A DNA stretch of 64,000 nucleotides, taken from NCBI GenBank assembly GCA_021798955.1, contig JAJZBK010000004.1, positions 80,354-144,353 of the forward strand, read 5' to 3'. The position numbers and the translations under genes are program-made. Below the pieces are notes generated by a model that had not been told where the DNA came from, ran no database searches, and saw only the letters and a list, made by a program, of their open reading frames with translations. The DNA is from Actinomycetes bacterium (lineage in GTDB: Bacteria > Actinomycetota > Acidimicrobiia > Acidimicrobiales > RAAP-2). Shown here piece by piece: positions 1 through 9,200 of the stretch; the stretch's first letter is position 1; every line of letters starts with the position of its first letter.

Positions 1-2660
1 GCCCCGAAGCCGACCAGGACCAGCCAGTCCGACAACCTGAGAGGCGCGGTGTGGAAGGTGGTCTGCAGGGCCGGCACGTAGCTGACGGCCACGGCGAAGC
101 CGACGTCGATGAACCCCACGGCGAACAGTGGCCGGTTCGAGAAGAGCCCGATCCGGAACACGCTCTCGCGATCGCTTCGCACGGCGAAGCGATTGAAGAA
201 CTGGCTGAGGATGATGCCGACCTGGGTCATGGTGAGGGCCTCCCGGTAGGTGGGGTTGGACGCGTTGAACGCGGAGTACGCCAGGTGGGCGGAATCGATC
301 CTCCAGAAGAAGGCGAACACCACCCCGGCTGACTGGATGCTGCCGAGGAAGAGGAACCGACGTACGACCGGCCACGAGAAGAGGTGCTCGCTGGCAGGCC
401 GGGGTGGCCGGTCCATGGTGCCCGGCTCGGGTCGCTCGGTCCCGAGGGCCATGCCGGGGAGCACGTCGGAGCCGAGGTCGATGGAGAGCACCTGGAGCGC
501 GTTGAGGGGCACCAGCGGGAAGCCGACGAACACCGCGGCGAGGATGGGAGCCAGCTCGGCGAGGTTGTGGCTGAAGATGTAGACGAGTAGGTGGCGGATG
601 TTCTGGTAGACGGACCGCCCCAGCTCGACGGCGGTGGCGATGGTGGCAAAGGAGTCGTCGAGCAGGACCATCACCGCCGCCGCCCGCGCCACGTCGGTGC
701 CCCCGCTGCCCATGGCCACTCCGATGCTGGCCCGCTTGAGGGCGGGGGCGTCGTTGACCCCGTCGCCGGTGACGGCCACCACCTCACCCCGGCGTTCGAG
801 GGCGGCGACGATGCGCATCTTGTGCTCGGGCCGCACCCGGGCAAAGAGCAGCTGGTCGCCGCCGCCCAGGATGGACGACAGCGTCCCGTCGTCCATCGCG
901 TCGAGCTCTGTCCCGATGACCACCCGGGCCGGCCCGGGGCCGATGATGCCGACCCGCCGGGCGACTGCCTCGGCGGTGAGCCCGTAGTCGCCGGTGACCA
1001 TGATGATGGCGATGCCGGCCCGGTGGCAGACCTCCACGGCGGCGGTGACCTCGGGACGGGGCGGATCGGCCAGGGCTACCAGACCGAGGAAGGTGAGCCC
1101 CGACTCGGCGTCCTCCTGGGTCGCCTTCGCGTCGTCCAGCTCCTTGCTGGCGATCGCCAGGACTCGCAGCCCCTGGTCGGCCATGGCGTCGTTGGCCCTT
1201 GCGATCTGCTGGCGCAGGTCGGCGTCGAGCGGCACGGTCTGCCCGTCCCACGCAGCCGAGGTCGAGCGCTCGAGGACGGCCTGGGGTGATCCCTTCACGT
1301 AGGCCACGACGCCCTCGGCCGTCTGCTGGAGGGTGGTCATCAGCTTGCGGTCGGGGTCGAAGGGGAAGACGCCCACCCGCGGGGTCCGTGCCGCCTCGGC
1401 GTCGAGGTCGAGGCCGGCCTTCATGGCTGCCACCACGATGGCTCCCTCGGTCGTGTCGCCGAGCACCCGCCAACCCTCCTCACCCGAGGGGGGGAGGATG
1501 CGGGCGTCGGCGCACAGGGCACCCGCCCGCAGTACGTCGGTGACCGATGCGGCGTCCTCGACGTCGCCCTCCGGCTCGTAGCCCACCCCGGTGACCTGGT
1601 GGACGCGGCCCGAGGCGTAGACCTGCTGGGTCGTCATCTCCGCCTTGGTGAGGGTGCCGGTCTTGTCGGTGCAGATCACCGTCGTCGAGCCGAGTGCCTC
1701 CACGGCGGCCAGACGCTTGATGAGGGCCTGGTGTGCGGCCATGCGCCGCACCCCGACGGCGAGGGAGACCGACAGGGTGGCCGGCAGCCCCTCGGGCACC
1801 AGCGCCACCATGACGGCCAGGGCGAAGACGAACGAGTCGACCGCGCCGTTGCCGGTGACCACTCGCAACGCGAACAGAAGGGCGCCAGCGGCGATGGCGA
1901 TCGCTGCCACCCGCCGGGCCATGTCGACGACCTGGCGTTGGAGCGGGCTCGGCTCGGGGGGCTGCTCGGCGGTGAGCCGGTAGACGCGGCCCAGCTCGGT
2001 GGTGACCCCGGTGGCGAAGACGACCGCCTTGGTCGAGCCCCGGACGACCGAGGTGCCCATGAAGACGCAGTTGCGAGCCTCGAGCGGCGTGGTGCCGGTG
2101 TCCACTGGTTGGTCGGTCCGGCTGACCGGTTGGCTTTCTCCGGTGAGGGCGGCCATGTCGACCGCCAGCTCGTGAGCCTCGACCACTCGGCTGTCCGCCG
2201 GGACGGCGTCGCCTGCCTCGAGCACCACCAGGTCGCCGGGCACCAGTTCTTCGACGCCCAGTTCGGTAAACCGGCCGGAGCGCAGCACCCGGGTCGTGTG
2301 GGGCAGCATGGTCTGGAGCGCCTCGGCGGTCCGCTCGGCAGCGTGCTCCTGGGTGAAGCCGATCAGCGCGTTCACCACCACGACGGCCAGGATGCCGAAG
2401 GTGAGCTCGAGGTTGGCCGGGTCGCGCGGCGTGGAGAGCAGGTAGGTGAGGAAGGTGAGCCCGGCTGCCACCACCAGGATGACGGCGAACATGTTGGTGA
2501 ACTGAGCCACGATCTCGGCGAGCACGGGCCGGCGCGGCGGCGGGGGAAGCACGTTGCGCCCCGAGGCGGCCCGGCGCGCGGCGACCTCGTCTTGCGTGAG
2601 CCCACGGCGCGAGCTGCCGAGTGCGGCAAGGGCCTCGTCGGCACCGGCCAAGATCTCCAT
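1..2660 (-). CDS. P-type cation-transporting ATPase (P2A, Ca2+-type), C-terminus outside window
   Basis: Integral-membrane ion pump coupling ATP hydrolysis to cation export, probably Ca2+ or a similar ion. Reading leftwards from an ATG at 2660, about 886 residues lie inside the window and the frame is still open at base 1. Visible in order are a cation-ATPase N-terminal segment, the actuator motif LTGES, a membrane segment with VPEGLP (typical of P2 pumps), the phosphorylation motif DKTGTLT, the MVTGD segment, the hinge TGDGVNDAPALK, and C-terminal hydrophobic helices with LVPLNALQVLSIDLGSD. All catalytic motifs are intact. The VPEGLP signature favours the SERCA/PMR1-like group (CtpF-type in mycobacteria) over heavy-metal pumps, which have CPC. 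The exact ion is not readable. There is no strong ribosome-binding site before the ATG, so the start is less certain than the family. Confidence 0.9.
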   Translation of the reverse strand, partial: MEILAGADEALAALGSSRRGLTQDEVAARRAASGRNVLPPPPRRPVLAEIVAQFTNMFAVILVVAAGLTFLTYLLSTPRDPANLELTFGILAVVVVNALIGFTQEHAAERTAEALQTMLPHTTRVLRSGRFTELGVEELVPGDLVVLEAGDAVPADSRVVEAHELAVDMAALTGESQPVSRTDQPVDTGTTPLEARNCVFMGTSVVRGSTKAVVFATGVTTELGRVYRLTAEQPPEPSPLQRQVVDMARRVAAIAIAAGALLFALRVVTGNGAVDSFVFALAVMVALVPEGLPATLSVSLAVGVRRMAAHQALIKRLAAVEALGSTTVICTDKTGTLTKAEMTTQQVYASGRVHQVTGVGYEPEGDVEDAASVTDVLRAGALCADARILPPSGEEGWRVLGDTTEGAIVVAAMKAGLDLDAEAARTPRVGVFPFDPDRKLMTTLQQTAEGVVAYVKGSPQAVLERSTSAAWDGQTVPLDADLRQQIARANDAMADQGLRVLAIASKELDDAKATQEDAESGLTFLGLVALADPPRPEVTAAVEVCHRAGIAIIMVTGDYGLTAEAVARRVGIIGPGPARVVIGTELDAMDDGTLSSILGGGDQLLFARVRPEHKMRIVAALERRGEVVAVTGDGVNDAPALKRASIGVAMGSGGTDVARAAAVMVLLDDSFATIATAVELGRSVYQNIRHLLVYIFSHNLAELAPILAAVFVGFPLVPLNALQVLSIDLGSDVLPGMALGTERPEPGTMDRPPRPASEHLFSWPVVRRFLFLGSIQSAGVVFAFFWRIDSAHLAYSAFNASNPTYREALTMTQVGIILSQFFNRFAVRSDRESVFRIGLFSNRPLFAVGFIDVGFAVAVSYVPALQTTFHTAPLRLSDWLVLVGFG

Positions 2661-2776
2661 ACCGCACTGTGGGCCTCGCCGTGGCCGCTCGGCCAGGGCC
2701 GAAAGCCCGTGAACGGGCGGAAGCGCCGACGAGGAGAGCGAGCGGGGGATGGACGAGGGGAGCCGGCGAAGGGGTT

Positions 2777-3222
2777 TCAGACGTTGGCGAGGACCACGTA
2801 CCACAGACGGTCGGCGACCGCCTCGAGCCGGTCCGCCGCCCGTGCGTAGGGCCGGTAGAGCTCGCGGGCGATCACGGCGGGCTGGAGGTCGTCGGAGCGG
2901 TAGATCTCTGCGATGGCGTCGCGGTACCGCCCCACGACCGTACGGGCCTGCACCCTCGCCTGGTCGGCTGCCACCCCTGCCTCGTCGAAGTCGTGGCGGA
3001 GCTTCGTGAACCCGTCCACGAGCGCGGTCATGCCGTCGTGGAGATGCCTGGCCATGAGGGCCGCGTGCCGGTCGGGCTTCCACGCCAGCGCCTCGGCCTC
3101 GACGGCGATGTCCTCGACGGCGATGTCCTCGACGGCGATGTCCTCGACGGCGACGTCCTCGACGGCGATGTCCCCGACGGCGATGTCCTCGACGGCGTTC
3201 ACGACCCGGTCGCAGCGCTCTG
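2777..3222 (-). pseudogene. PhoU/DUF47-like C-terminal fragment, N-terminus lost
   Basis: The reading frame ending at 2777 gives a helical, charged protein end (for example [14 protein letters not shown], then LHDGMTALVDGF, then YARAADRLEAVADRL) resembling the C-terminal half of DUF47/PhoU-like phosphate-transport accessory proteins. Only about 145 residues remain against a usual 200-215, and the N-terminal side runs straight into an IS30-family remnant. A 15-bp tandem repeat has stretched the region after the first helix into AVEDI repeats. No convincing start codon with a ribosome-binding site is present, so I treat it as a broken gene. The family call rests on pattern resemblance only and is tentative. 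Confidence 0.4.
3098..3198. repeat. 15-bp tandem repeat, about 7 copies
   Basis: The unit CTCGACGGCGATGTC recurs at 3098, 3113, 3128, 3143, 3158, 3173 and 3188 with single-base variants. It is in frame in the DUF47-like fragment, where it encodes repeated AVEDI. There are no spacers, so it is not a CRISPR. Confidence 0.9.
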
Positions 3223-3226
3223 AGAA

Positions 3227-3259
3227 GGTGGTCTTGTACGGTGACAAGACAAGACCACC
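3227..3259. repeat. Perfect 11-bp inverted repeat at the IS30/DUF47 junction
   Basis: GGTGGTCTTGT (3227-3237) is matched exactly by its complement ACAAGACCACC (3249-3259) with an 11-nt loop. It lies just beyond the 3' end of the transposase remnant. It may be a piece of the insertion sequence end or a hairpin terminator; no T-run follows on either strand. Confidence 0.6.
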
Positions 3260-3275
3260 AGATCGCCGGGCGAAT

Positions 3276-3660
3276 TCAAGTGGTCGTCGCGACACGCCCA
3301 TTGGATCCCTCTGCGGGAGTACCCAATGAGAGTCTTGCGGGGGCGCTCGTTGAGCAGCGCGGTGATCGCGTCCAGCTCGTCTTGTGAGCACACCGACAGG
3401 TCCGAGCCCTTCGGAAGGAAGTGACGGGCGAGGCCGTTCCAGTTCTCGTTGGTCCCGCTCTGCCACGGCAAGCGCGGTCACAGAAGGAGACCGAGACGCC
3501 GGTTGCGACGCTGAACGCCGCATGGGTGGCCATCTCCTCGCCTGGTCCCAGGGGAGCGAGCGCGCCAGTTGCTCAGGCAGTCGTCTCACGTTGTCGCCGA
3601 CAGCGGCAGCGACGTGTTCGGCGGTGCGGTTCTCGAGCTTGACGATGATGCCCATGCGGG
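3276..3660 (-). pseudogene. IS30-family transposase remnant with frameshifts
   Basis: Segments of the catalytic C-terminal half of an IS30-type DDE transposase are present in the right order but in changing frames. KLENRTAEHVAAAVGDN and LPEQLARSL lie near 3660-3550, HAAFSVATGVSV near 3530-3480, [13 protein letters not shown] with [16 protein letters not shown] and LNERPRKTL near 3471-3330, and a tail ending VATTT with a stop at 3276. At least three small frame changes are needed to read through, and the N-terminal DNA-binding part is missing, so the element is dead. It marks an old insertion that probably removed the start of the neighbouring DUF47-like gene. Confidence 0.8.
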
Positions 3661-4100
3661 CCGTGGGGATCGACCCCACGTCGGCGGGGAGCTGACCACC
3701 CACATCGATGCACGGTGGCCCGAGGACGCCCATGGGCTCTCGTGCCCGAGCACTGCGTGGGATGCTCCGGCCCCGTGAGCGAGCCGGGCGCACGCCCGGG
3801 TCCGGTCCGTCGGGGTGCCGATGACCGTTGGGTGGGCGCTCGCCGGTGTGGTGGCACCGAGCTCCGTGCTCGCCGGCCTGTTCCAGCTCGTCAACGCGGC
3901 CATGTACTGGCGCGTCGTCCGTCACCTGCCTCCGGCGGCAGCACTTCCCGGCAGCACCAGCTTCGTCGAAGCACGACGAACGAGCTCGGCCGGGCCGTCG
4001 GGACGTTCGGCCCTGGCGAGAAGCCCACGCGCGGGAGAAGCTGGCGAAGCGGAGGCGCGAGACGGCGCGCACGAGCGATGGCACGGGAGGAGAACGTCGG
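3661..4100. other. About 440 bp with no supported gene
   Basis: Open frames exist on both strands but none has a recognisable domain, a good ribosome-binding site or an amino-acid composition that looks selected. One plus-strand frame from 3815 has a short hydrophobic stretch (WALAGVVAPSSVLAGLFQL) and could be debris of a membrane protein. I read the region as decayed sequence between the IS30 remnant and the Hsp20 gene. Confidence 0.5.
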
Positions 4101-4103
4101 GTG

Positions 4104-4532
4104 ATGAGGTTCGGTGCGTTCCGGGGGCTCGACGACGTCACCGACCGGCTGCGGAGCACCCGGCGGACGCGCTCGGGACCCCTTCGCACCTGCCGGATCG
4201 GTGACGCCTGCCACGTCTCGCTCGACCGTCCGGGCGTGAAGCCGGACCCGTTCGAGGTTACGGTGGACAAGGACGTGCCCAACGTGAAGACGTTGCGCCA
4301 GTGGAAGACCGCAGGTGTCGGGACCGTGGCATGCAAGCGGCCCGTCGGCACCTGCACGAGGGAGCTGCTCGTGGGCGAGAGCCTCGACACCGCCAGGATC
4401 GCCACCTCCTGCGAGGACGGGGTCCTGCGGCTCGCGGGCCCCCGCTCCGCGCCGCCCGAGGCTCGGCACATGGCGATGAGCGCGTCGAAACGGCGAACAA
4501 CGGAAGCCGTCACGACGGCCGGTGCCCGATGA
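4104..4532 (+). CDS. Diverged Hsp20/alpha-crystallin small heat-shock protein
   Basis: A 142-aa protein with the colinear layout of actinobacterial Hsp20: an N-terminal MRFGAFRGLDDVTDRL, a CHVSLDRPGVKPDPFEVTV core corresponding to the usual DLPGVDP-I/V-V pattern, GTCTRELLVGESLDTARI (usual GxFxRxLxLGExLDxDxI), and SCEDGVLRL (usual YDDGVLTL). Hsp20 proteins are ATP-independent cytoplasmic holdases. Several normally conserved positions are altered and the loop after the first strand is odd (DVPNVKTLRQWK), so the gene may be decaying. The ATG follows GGAGGAGAA. Only 25 nt separate it from the oxidoreductase, which suggests co-transcription. Confidence 0.6.
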   Translation: MRFGAFRGLDDVTDRLRSTRRTRSGPLRTCRIGDACHVSLDRPGVKPDPFEVTVDKDVPNVKTLRQWKTAGVGTVACKRPVGTCTRELLVGESLDTARIATSCEDGVLRLAGPRSAPPEARHMAMSASKRRTTEAVTTAGAR

Positions 4533-4557
4533 CCGACCTCATCGTTCGGGAGCTGCG

Positions 4558-6234
4558 ATGAGCCGGCGTGATCTCACCGCGCTGCCCGACCTCCTGAGCG
4601 AGATCGCTCGGGCAGGCCCGGTCCGGAGCCGCAGGCCCGTCTACGTGGACCTGCTCCCGCCGTGCAACGACGCGTGCCCAGCGGGGGAGAACATCCAGGC
4701 CTATCTGGCCGAGGTCGAGGCAGGGCGTCATGAGCAGGCATGGCGGGCGCTCGTCGCGGACAACCCGCTACCGGCTGTGCACGGCCGCGTGTGCTACCAC
4801 CCCTGCGAGAGCTCGTGCAACCGCACCGAGCTGGACGAGGCGGTGTCGATCCACGCCGTGGAGCGCTTCTTGGGCGACCTGGCCCTCGAGCAGGGCTGGG
4901 CGTTCGAGCGGGCGCCGGCCCGCAGCGGCAAGCGCGTCCTCGTGGTGGGCGCCGGGCCGAGCGGGTTGTCAGCCGCGTACCACCTGGCGAGGCGCGGCCA
5001 CGAGGTCGAGGTCCGCGACCGCGGCACCGAGCCCGGTGGGATGATGCGGTACGGGATCCCCGCCTACCGCCTGCCGCGCGACATCCTGTCCGCCGAGCTG
5101 GAGCGGATCGCTGCGCTCGGGGTGACGATCACCCTCGACCATCGCGTCGAGGACCTCGCGGCCGAGCGGGAGGAGGGGCGCTTCGACGCCGTGTTCGTCG
5201 CGGTGGGCGCACACCTCTCCAAGCGGGTCGACATCCCAGCGACCGACGCGAGCCGGATCGTCGACGCCGTCGGGTTCCTCGAGCAGGTCGCGGCTGGCGA
5301 GCGGCCGGCGATCGGGCGCCGGGTCGCCATCTACGGCGGCGGCAACACCGCCATGGACGCGGCGCGCACGGCGCGCCGGCTCGGCGCAGAAGAGACCCTC
5401 ATCGTCTACCGGCGCACGCGCGCCCAGATGCCGGCCCACGAGGAGGAGGCCGAGGAGGCCGAGGCCGAGGGCGTGCGGATCAATTGGTTGCGCACGATCA
5501 GCGCGTTCGAGGGGTCGGAGCTGAGGGTCGAGGTGATGGAGCTCGACGACCACGGGGTGCCCCGCCCCACCGGGCGCTTCGAGGCGCTGCCAGCCGACAG
5601 CCTGATCCTCGCCGTCGGCCAGGACGCCGACACGGACTTCCTCCGAGCCGTACCCGGAGTGGAGCTGGCGGCCGACGGCACGGTCGAGGTCTCCCCGGCG
5701 ATGATGACCGGCTGCCCGGGCGTCTTCGCCGGCGGCGACATGGTCCCCGCCGAGCGGACGGTGACCGTCGGGGTGGGCCATGGGAAGAAGGCCGCCCGGA
5801 ACATCGATGCCTGGCTGTCTGGCGCCGCGGCCCCTACCGGTCCCCGCCACGGCCCGGCCACCTTCGAGGGACTGCACCTGTGGTACTTCGGCGACTTCAC
5901 CCGCCGGCGTCAGCCGGAGCTCGCGCCGAGCGAGCGGGTGGCGGACTTCTCCGAGGTGCGCGGCGGTCTCACCGCCCGAGAGGCCGCCTACGAGGCAGCG
6001 CGGTGCCTGTCGTGCGGGAACTGCTTCGAGTGCGACGGCTGCCTCGGCGCGTGCCCGGAAGACGCGGTGATCAAGCTCGGGGTGGGCCAGCGCTACCGGT
6101 TCGACTACGAGCGCTGCACGGGGTGCGCGGCCTGCTTCGAGCAGTGCCCGGTCCACGCGATCGAGCTGGTCCCCGAGGCCGGCCCCGGAGGGCAGGAACC
6201 GGCGGGCCCGACGGTCACCGCAGGGGAGGGATGA
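4558..6234 (+). CDS. GltD-like NAD(P)H:ferredoxin-type oxidoreductase with four Fe-S clusters
   Basis: A 558-aa cytoplasmic flavoprotein. An N-terminal Fer4_20-type domain carries PPCNDACPAGENIQAYL and CYHPCESSC (two Fe-S clusters). It is followed by an FAD-binding VVGAGPSGLSAAYHLARRG with GGMMRYGIPAYRLP, a second dinucleotide site (IYGGGNTAMDAARTARRLG), GGDMVPAERTVTVGVGHGKKA, and a C-terminal two-cluster ferredoxin domain (CLSCGNCFECDGCLGACP and CTGCAACFEQCP). The layout matches glutamate-synthase small-subunit-like electron-transfer proteins such as NfnB. The ATG at 4558 follows GGGAGC. Its TGA overlaps the start of the pyruvate:ferredoxin oxidoreductase, so I infer that it passes electrons between NAD(P)H and the ferredoxin used by that enzyme. 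A role as a true glutamate synthase subunit is unlikely because no large subunit is nearby. Confidence 0.85.
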   Translation: MSRRDLTALPDLLSEIARAGPVRSRRPVYVDLLPPCNDACPAGENIQAYLAEVEAGRHEQAWRALVADNPLPAVHGRVCYHPCESSCNRTELDEAVSIHAVERFLGDLALEQGWAFERAPARSGKRVLVVGAGPSGLSAAYHLARRGHEVEVRDRGTEPGGMMRYGIPAYRLPRDILSAELERIAALGVTITLDHRVEDLAAEREEGRFDAVFVAVGAHLSKRVDIPATDASRIVDAVGFLEQVAAGERPAIGRRVAIYGGGNTAMDAARTARRLGAEETLIVYRRTRAQMPAHEEEAEEAEAEGVRINWLRTISAFEGSELRVEVMELDDHGVPRPTGRFEALPADSLILAVGQDADTDFLRAVPGVELAADGTVEVSPAMMTGCPGVFAGGDMVPAERTVTVGVGHGKKAARNIDAWLSGAAAPTGPRHGPATFEGLHLWYFGDFTRRRQPELAPSERVADFSEVRGGLTAREAAYEAARCLSCGNCFECDGCLGACPEDAVIKLGVGQRYRFDYERCTGCAACFEQCPVHAIELVPEAGPGGQEPAGPTVTAGEG

Positions 6235-9200
6235 TGCGCGCGACGGTCGACGGCAACGAGGCGGCGGTGTCGGTGGCGTACCGCATGAGCGAGGTGTGTG
6301 CCATCTTCCCCATCACACCGGCGTCGCCCATGGCCGAACTGGCCGACGAGTGGTCGGCGAGGGGCCGGACCAACGTCTACGGCAGCGTCCCGGTGGTGGT
6401 GGAGATGCAGAGCGAGGCCGGTGCCGCCGGCGCCCTCCACGGCGCCCTGCAGGCAGGCGCGCTGTCGACGACGTTCACCGCCTCCCAGGGGCTCCTGCTC
6501 ATGATCCCCGACATGTACAAGATCGCGGGCGAGCTCACGCCGGCGGTGTTCCACGTGGCAGCGCGCTCGCTCGCTGCCCAGGGCCTGTCGATCTTCGGGG
6601 ACCACCAGGACGTGATGGCGGTCCGCCAGACCGGCTTCGCCCTGCTCTCGTCGTCCTGCGTCCAAGAGGCCCACGACCTGGCCGCGGTCGCCCAGGCCAC
6701 CACGCTGGCGGCGCGCGTCCCGTTCGTCCACTTCTTCGACGGGTTTCGCACCAGCCACGAGCTCAACACGATCGAGCTGCTCGCTGACGCCGACCTCCTG
6801 GCCCTGGCGCCTGCCGAGCTCGTCCGGACACACCGGGCCAGGGCGATGTCCCCGGAGCACGCGTTCGTGCGAGGGACCTCGCAGAACCCTGACGTCTACT
6901 TCCAGGCTCGGGAGACCGTGAACCCGTTCTACGCGCGGGTGCCCGAGCTCGTGGAACGGTCCTTGGCGACCCTGGCAGCGCGCACCGGGCGACGGTACGG
7001 GCTCGTCGACTACGCCGGGCATCCCGAGGCCGAACGAGTGGTGGTGGCCATGGGCTCGGGCGCGGAGACGGCCCGAGAGACAGTCGCCCGCCTCGCCGAG
7101 CGCGGAGAGCGGGTGGGTGCCCTCACCGTCCGGCTGTACCGCCCCTTCCCCGCAGACGCGTTCCTCGCCGCGCTGCCGGCATCGGTCCGTCAGGTCGCCG
7201 TCCTGGACCGGACCAAGGAGCCCGGGTCCTTCGGGGAGCCCTTGTTCCTCGACGTGCTCGCCACCCTCGCCGAGGGGCACGCGCTCGGCCGCCGTGAGGT
7301 GATGCCGCTCGTGACGGGCGGGCGGTACGGGCTCAGCTCGAAGGAGCTCACCCCCGCCATGGTCACCGGCGTCCTCGACGAGCTCGCCCGGCCTTCACCC
7401 CGGCAGCGCTTCACGGTCGGCATCGACGACGACGTGTCGGGCACGAGCCTGGCCAGTGGCGAACCGGTCGACATCGAGCCACCGGGAACGCTCCGGGCGG
7501 TCTTCTTCGGACTGGGGTCGGACGGGACGGTCGGCGCCAACAAGAACACCATCAAGATCCTCGGCGACGGGCAGCGCTACGCCCAGGGGTACTTCGTCTA
7601 CGACTCGAAGAAGTCCGGCTCCGAGACCGTGTCACACCTGCGCTTTGGCCCGGAGCCCATCAAGGCGCCGTACCTGGTCGACAACGCCGGGTTCGTGGGC
7701 TGCCACCAGTTCGACCTCCTCGGTCGCGACGAGGTGCTGGCCCGTGCCGCTCCCGGGGCCGACCTGCTGCTCAACTGCCCGTACCCCGCCGCGGAGGTCT
7801 GGGACCGCCTGACCCGACCCGTGCAGGCCCAGATCCTCGAGAAGGGCATCTCGCTGTACGTGGTCGACGCCGCCGGCATCGCCCGCGAGCTCGGTCTCGG
7901 GGGCCGGGTCAACACCGTGCTGCAGGTGGGCTTCTTCGCCATCTCGGGCGTGCTCGAGCGGTCGACAGCCATCGCTCGGGTGAAAGAGGCGATCGAGAAG
8001 ACCTACGGCCGACGCGGGAAGGCGGTGGTCGAGGCCAACCTTGCGGCGGTCGACCGGGCGCTCGAGCGCCTCGAGCGCGTCGAGCTGCCGGCCGAGGTCA
8101 CCTCCGTTACAGGACCGCCGCCGCTCGTCCCGCCCGACGCTCCGGAATTCGTGCGCAAGGTCACCGCGATGATGATGGCCGGCCACGGCGACGAGCTACC
8201 GGTGAGCGCGTTGCCGGCCGACGGCACCTGGCCGAGCGGCACCGCCGCCTACGAGAAGCGCAACGTCTCAGACCTCGTGGCCGAGTGGGACCCGGCCCTG
8301 TGCATCCAGTGCGGCAACTGCAGTTTCGTATGCCCCCACAGCGTGATCCGCTCCAAGTACTTCGACTCGTCGTTGCTCGAGCAGGCACCACCCGGCTTCC
8401 CCTCCGCGCCACTGAGTGCCCGGGGCCTGCCCGGCACTGTCTTCTCCCTCCAGGTCTACGTCGAGGACTGCACGGGCTGTGCGCTGTGCGTCGAGGCGTG
8501 CCCGATCACGTCGCCGACCGATCCGTCCCGCAAGGCGATCAACCTCACCTGGCGCGAGCCGATCGTCGGCGCGGCGCGAACGCACGTCGGCTACTTCGAG
8601 TCCCTCCCGTCCCCCGAACGACCGCGAGTGGACTTCGGCACCGTCCGGGGCACGCAGTTCCTCACGCCGCTCTTCGAGTTCTCGGGTGCGTGCGCGGGCT
8701 GTGGAGAGACCCCGTACCTGAAGCTGCTCTCCCAGCTCTTCGGCGACCGAGCGATGATCGCCAACGCCACGGGCTGCTCGTCGATCTACGGCGGCAACCT
8801 CCCCACCACCCCGTGGGCGGCGACCCCGGAAGGACGCGGCCCCGCGTGGTCCAACTCGCTGTTCGAGGACGCCGCCGAGTTCGGGCTCGGCTTCCGCTTG
8901 GCCGCCGACCAGCACCTCACCCTGGCGCGCCAGCGTCTGGGCGAGCTCGCCGACGTCGTCGGCGCCGACCTCGTCGACGAGATCCTGACGGCGCCCCAGC
9001 GCACGGAGTCCGAGCTCGAGGACCAGCGCCGTCGCCTCGTCGTGCTGCGGCAACGCCTCGAGGGGACCGAGCGACCCGAAGCCGCCGACCTCGCCAGCGT
9101 CGTCGACCACCTGGTGCGCCGCAGTATTTGGATCGTGGGCGGTGACGGGTGGGCCTACGACATCGGCGCAGGCGGGCTCGACCACGTGCTGGCGAGCGGT

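Noticed and set aside
2777..4513. A single 578-residue minus-strand protein
   Set aside because: It strings together antisense of the Hsp20 gene, one frame of the IS30 remnant and the DUF47-like fragment; the parts belong to different genes.
4740..6230. N-terminal extension of the pyruvate:ferredoxin oxidoreductase
   Set aside because: The open frame upstream of 6231 is an Arg/Gly/Pro-rich shadow of the Fe-S oxidoreductase; the family length and ribosome-binding site fit 6231.
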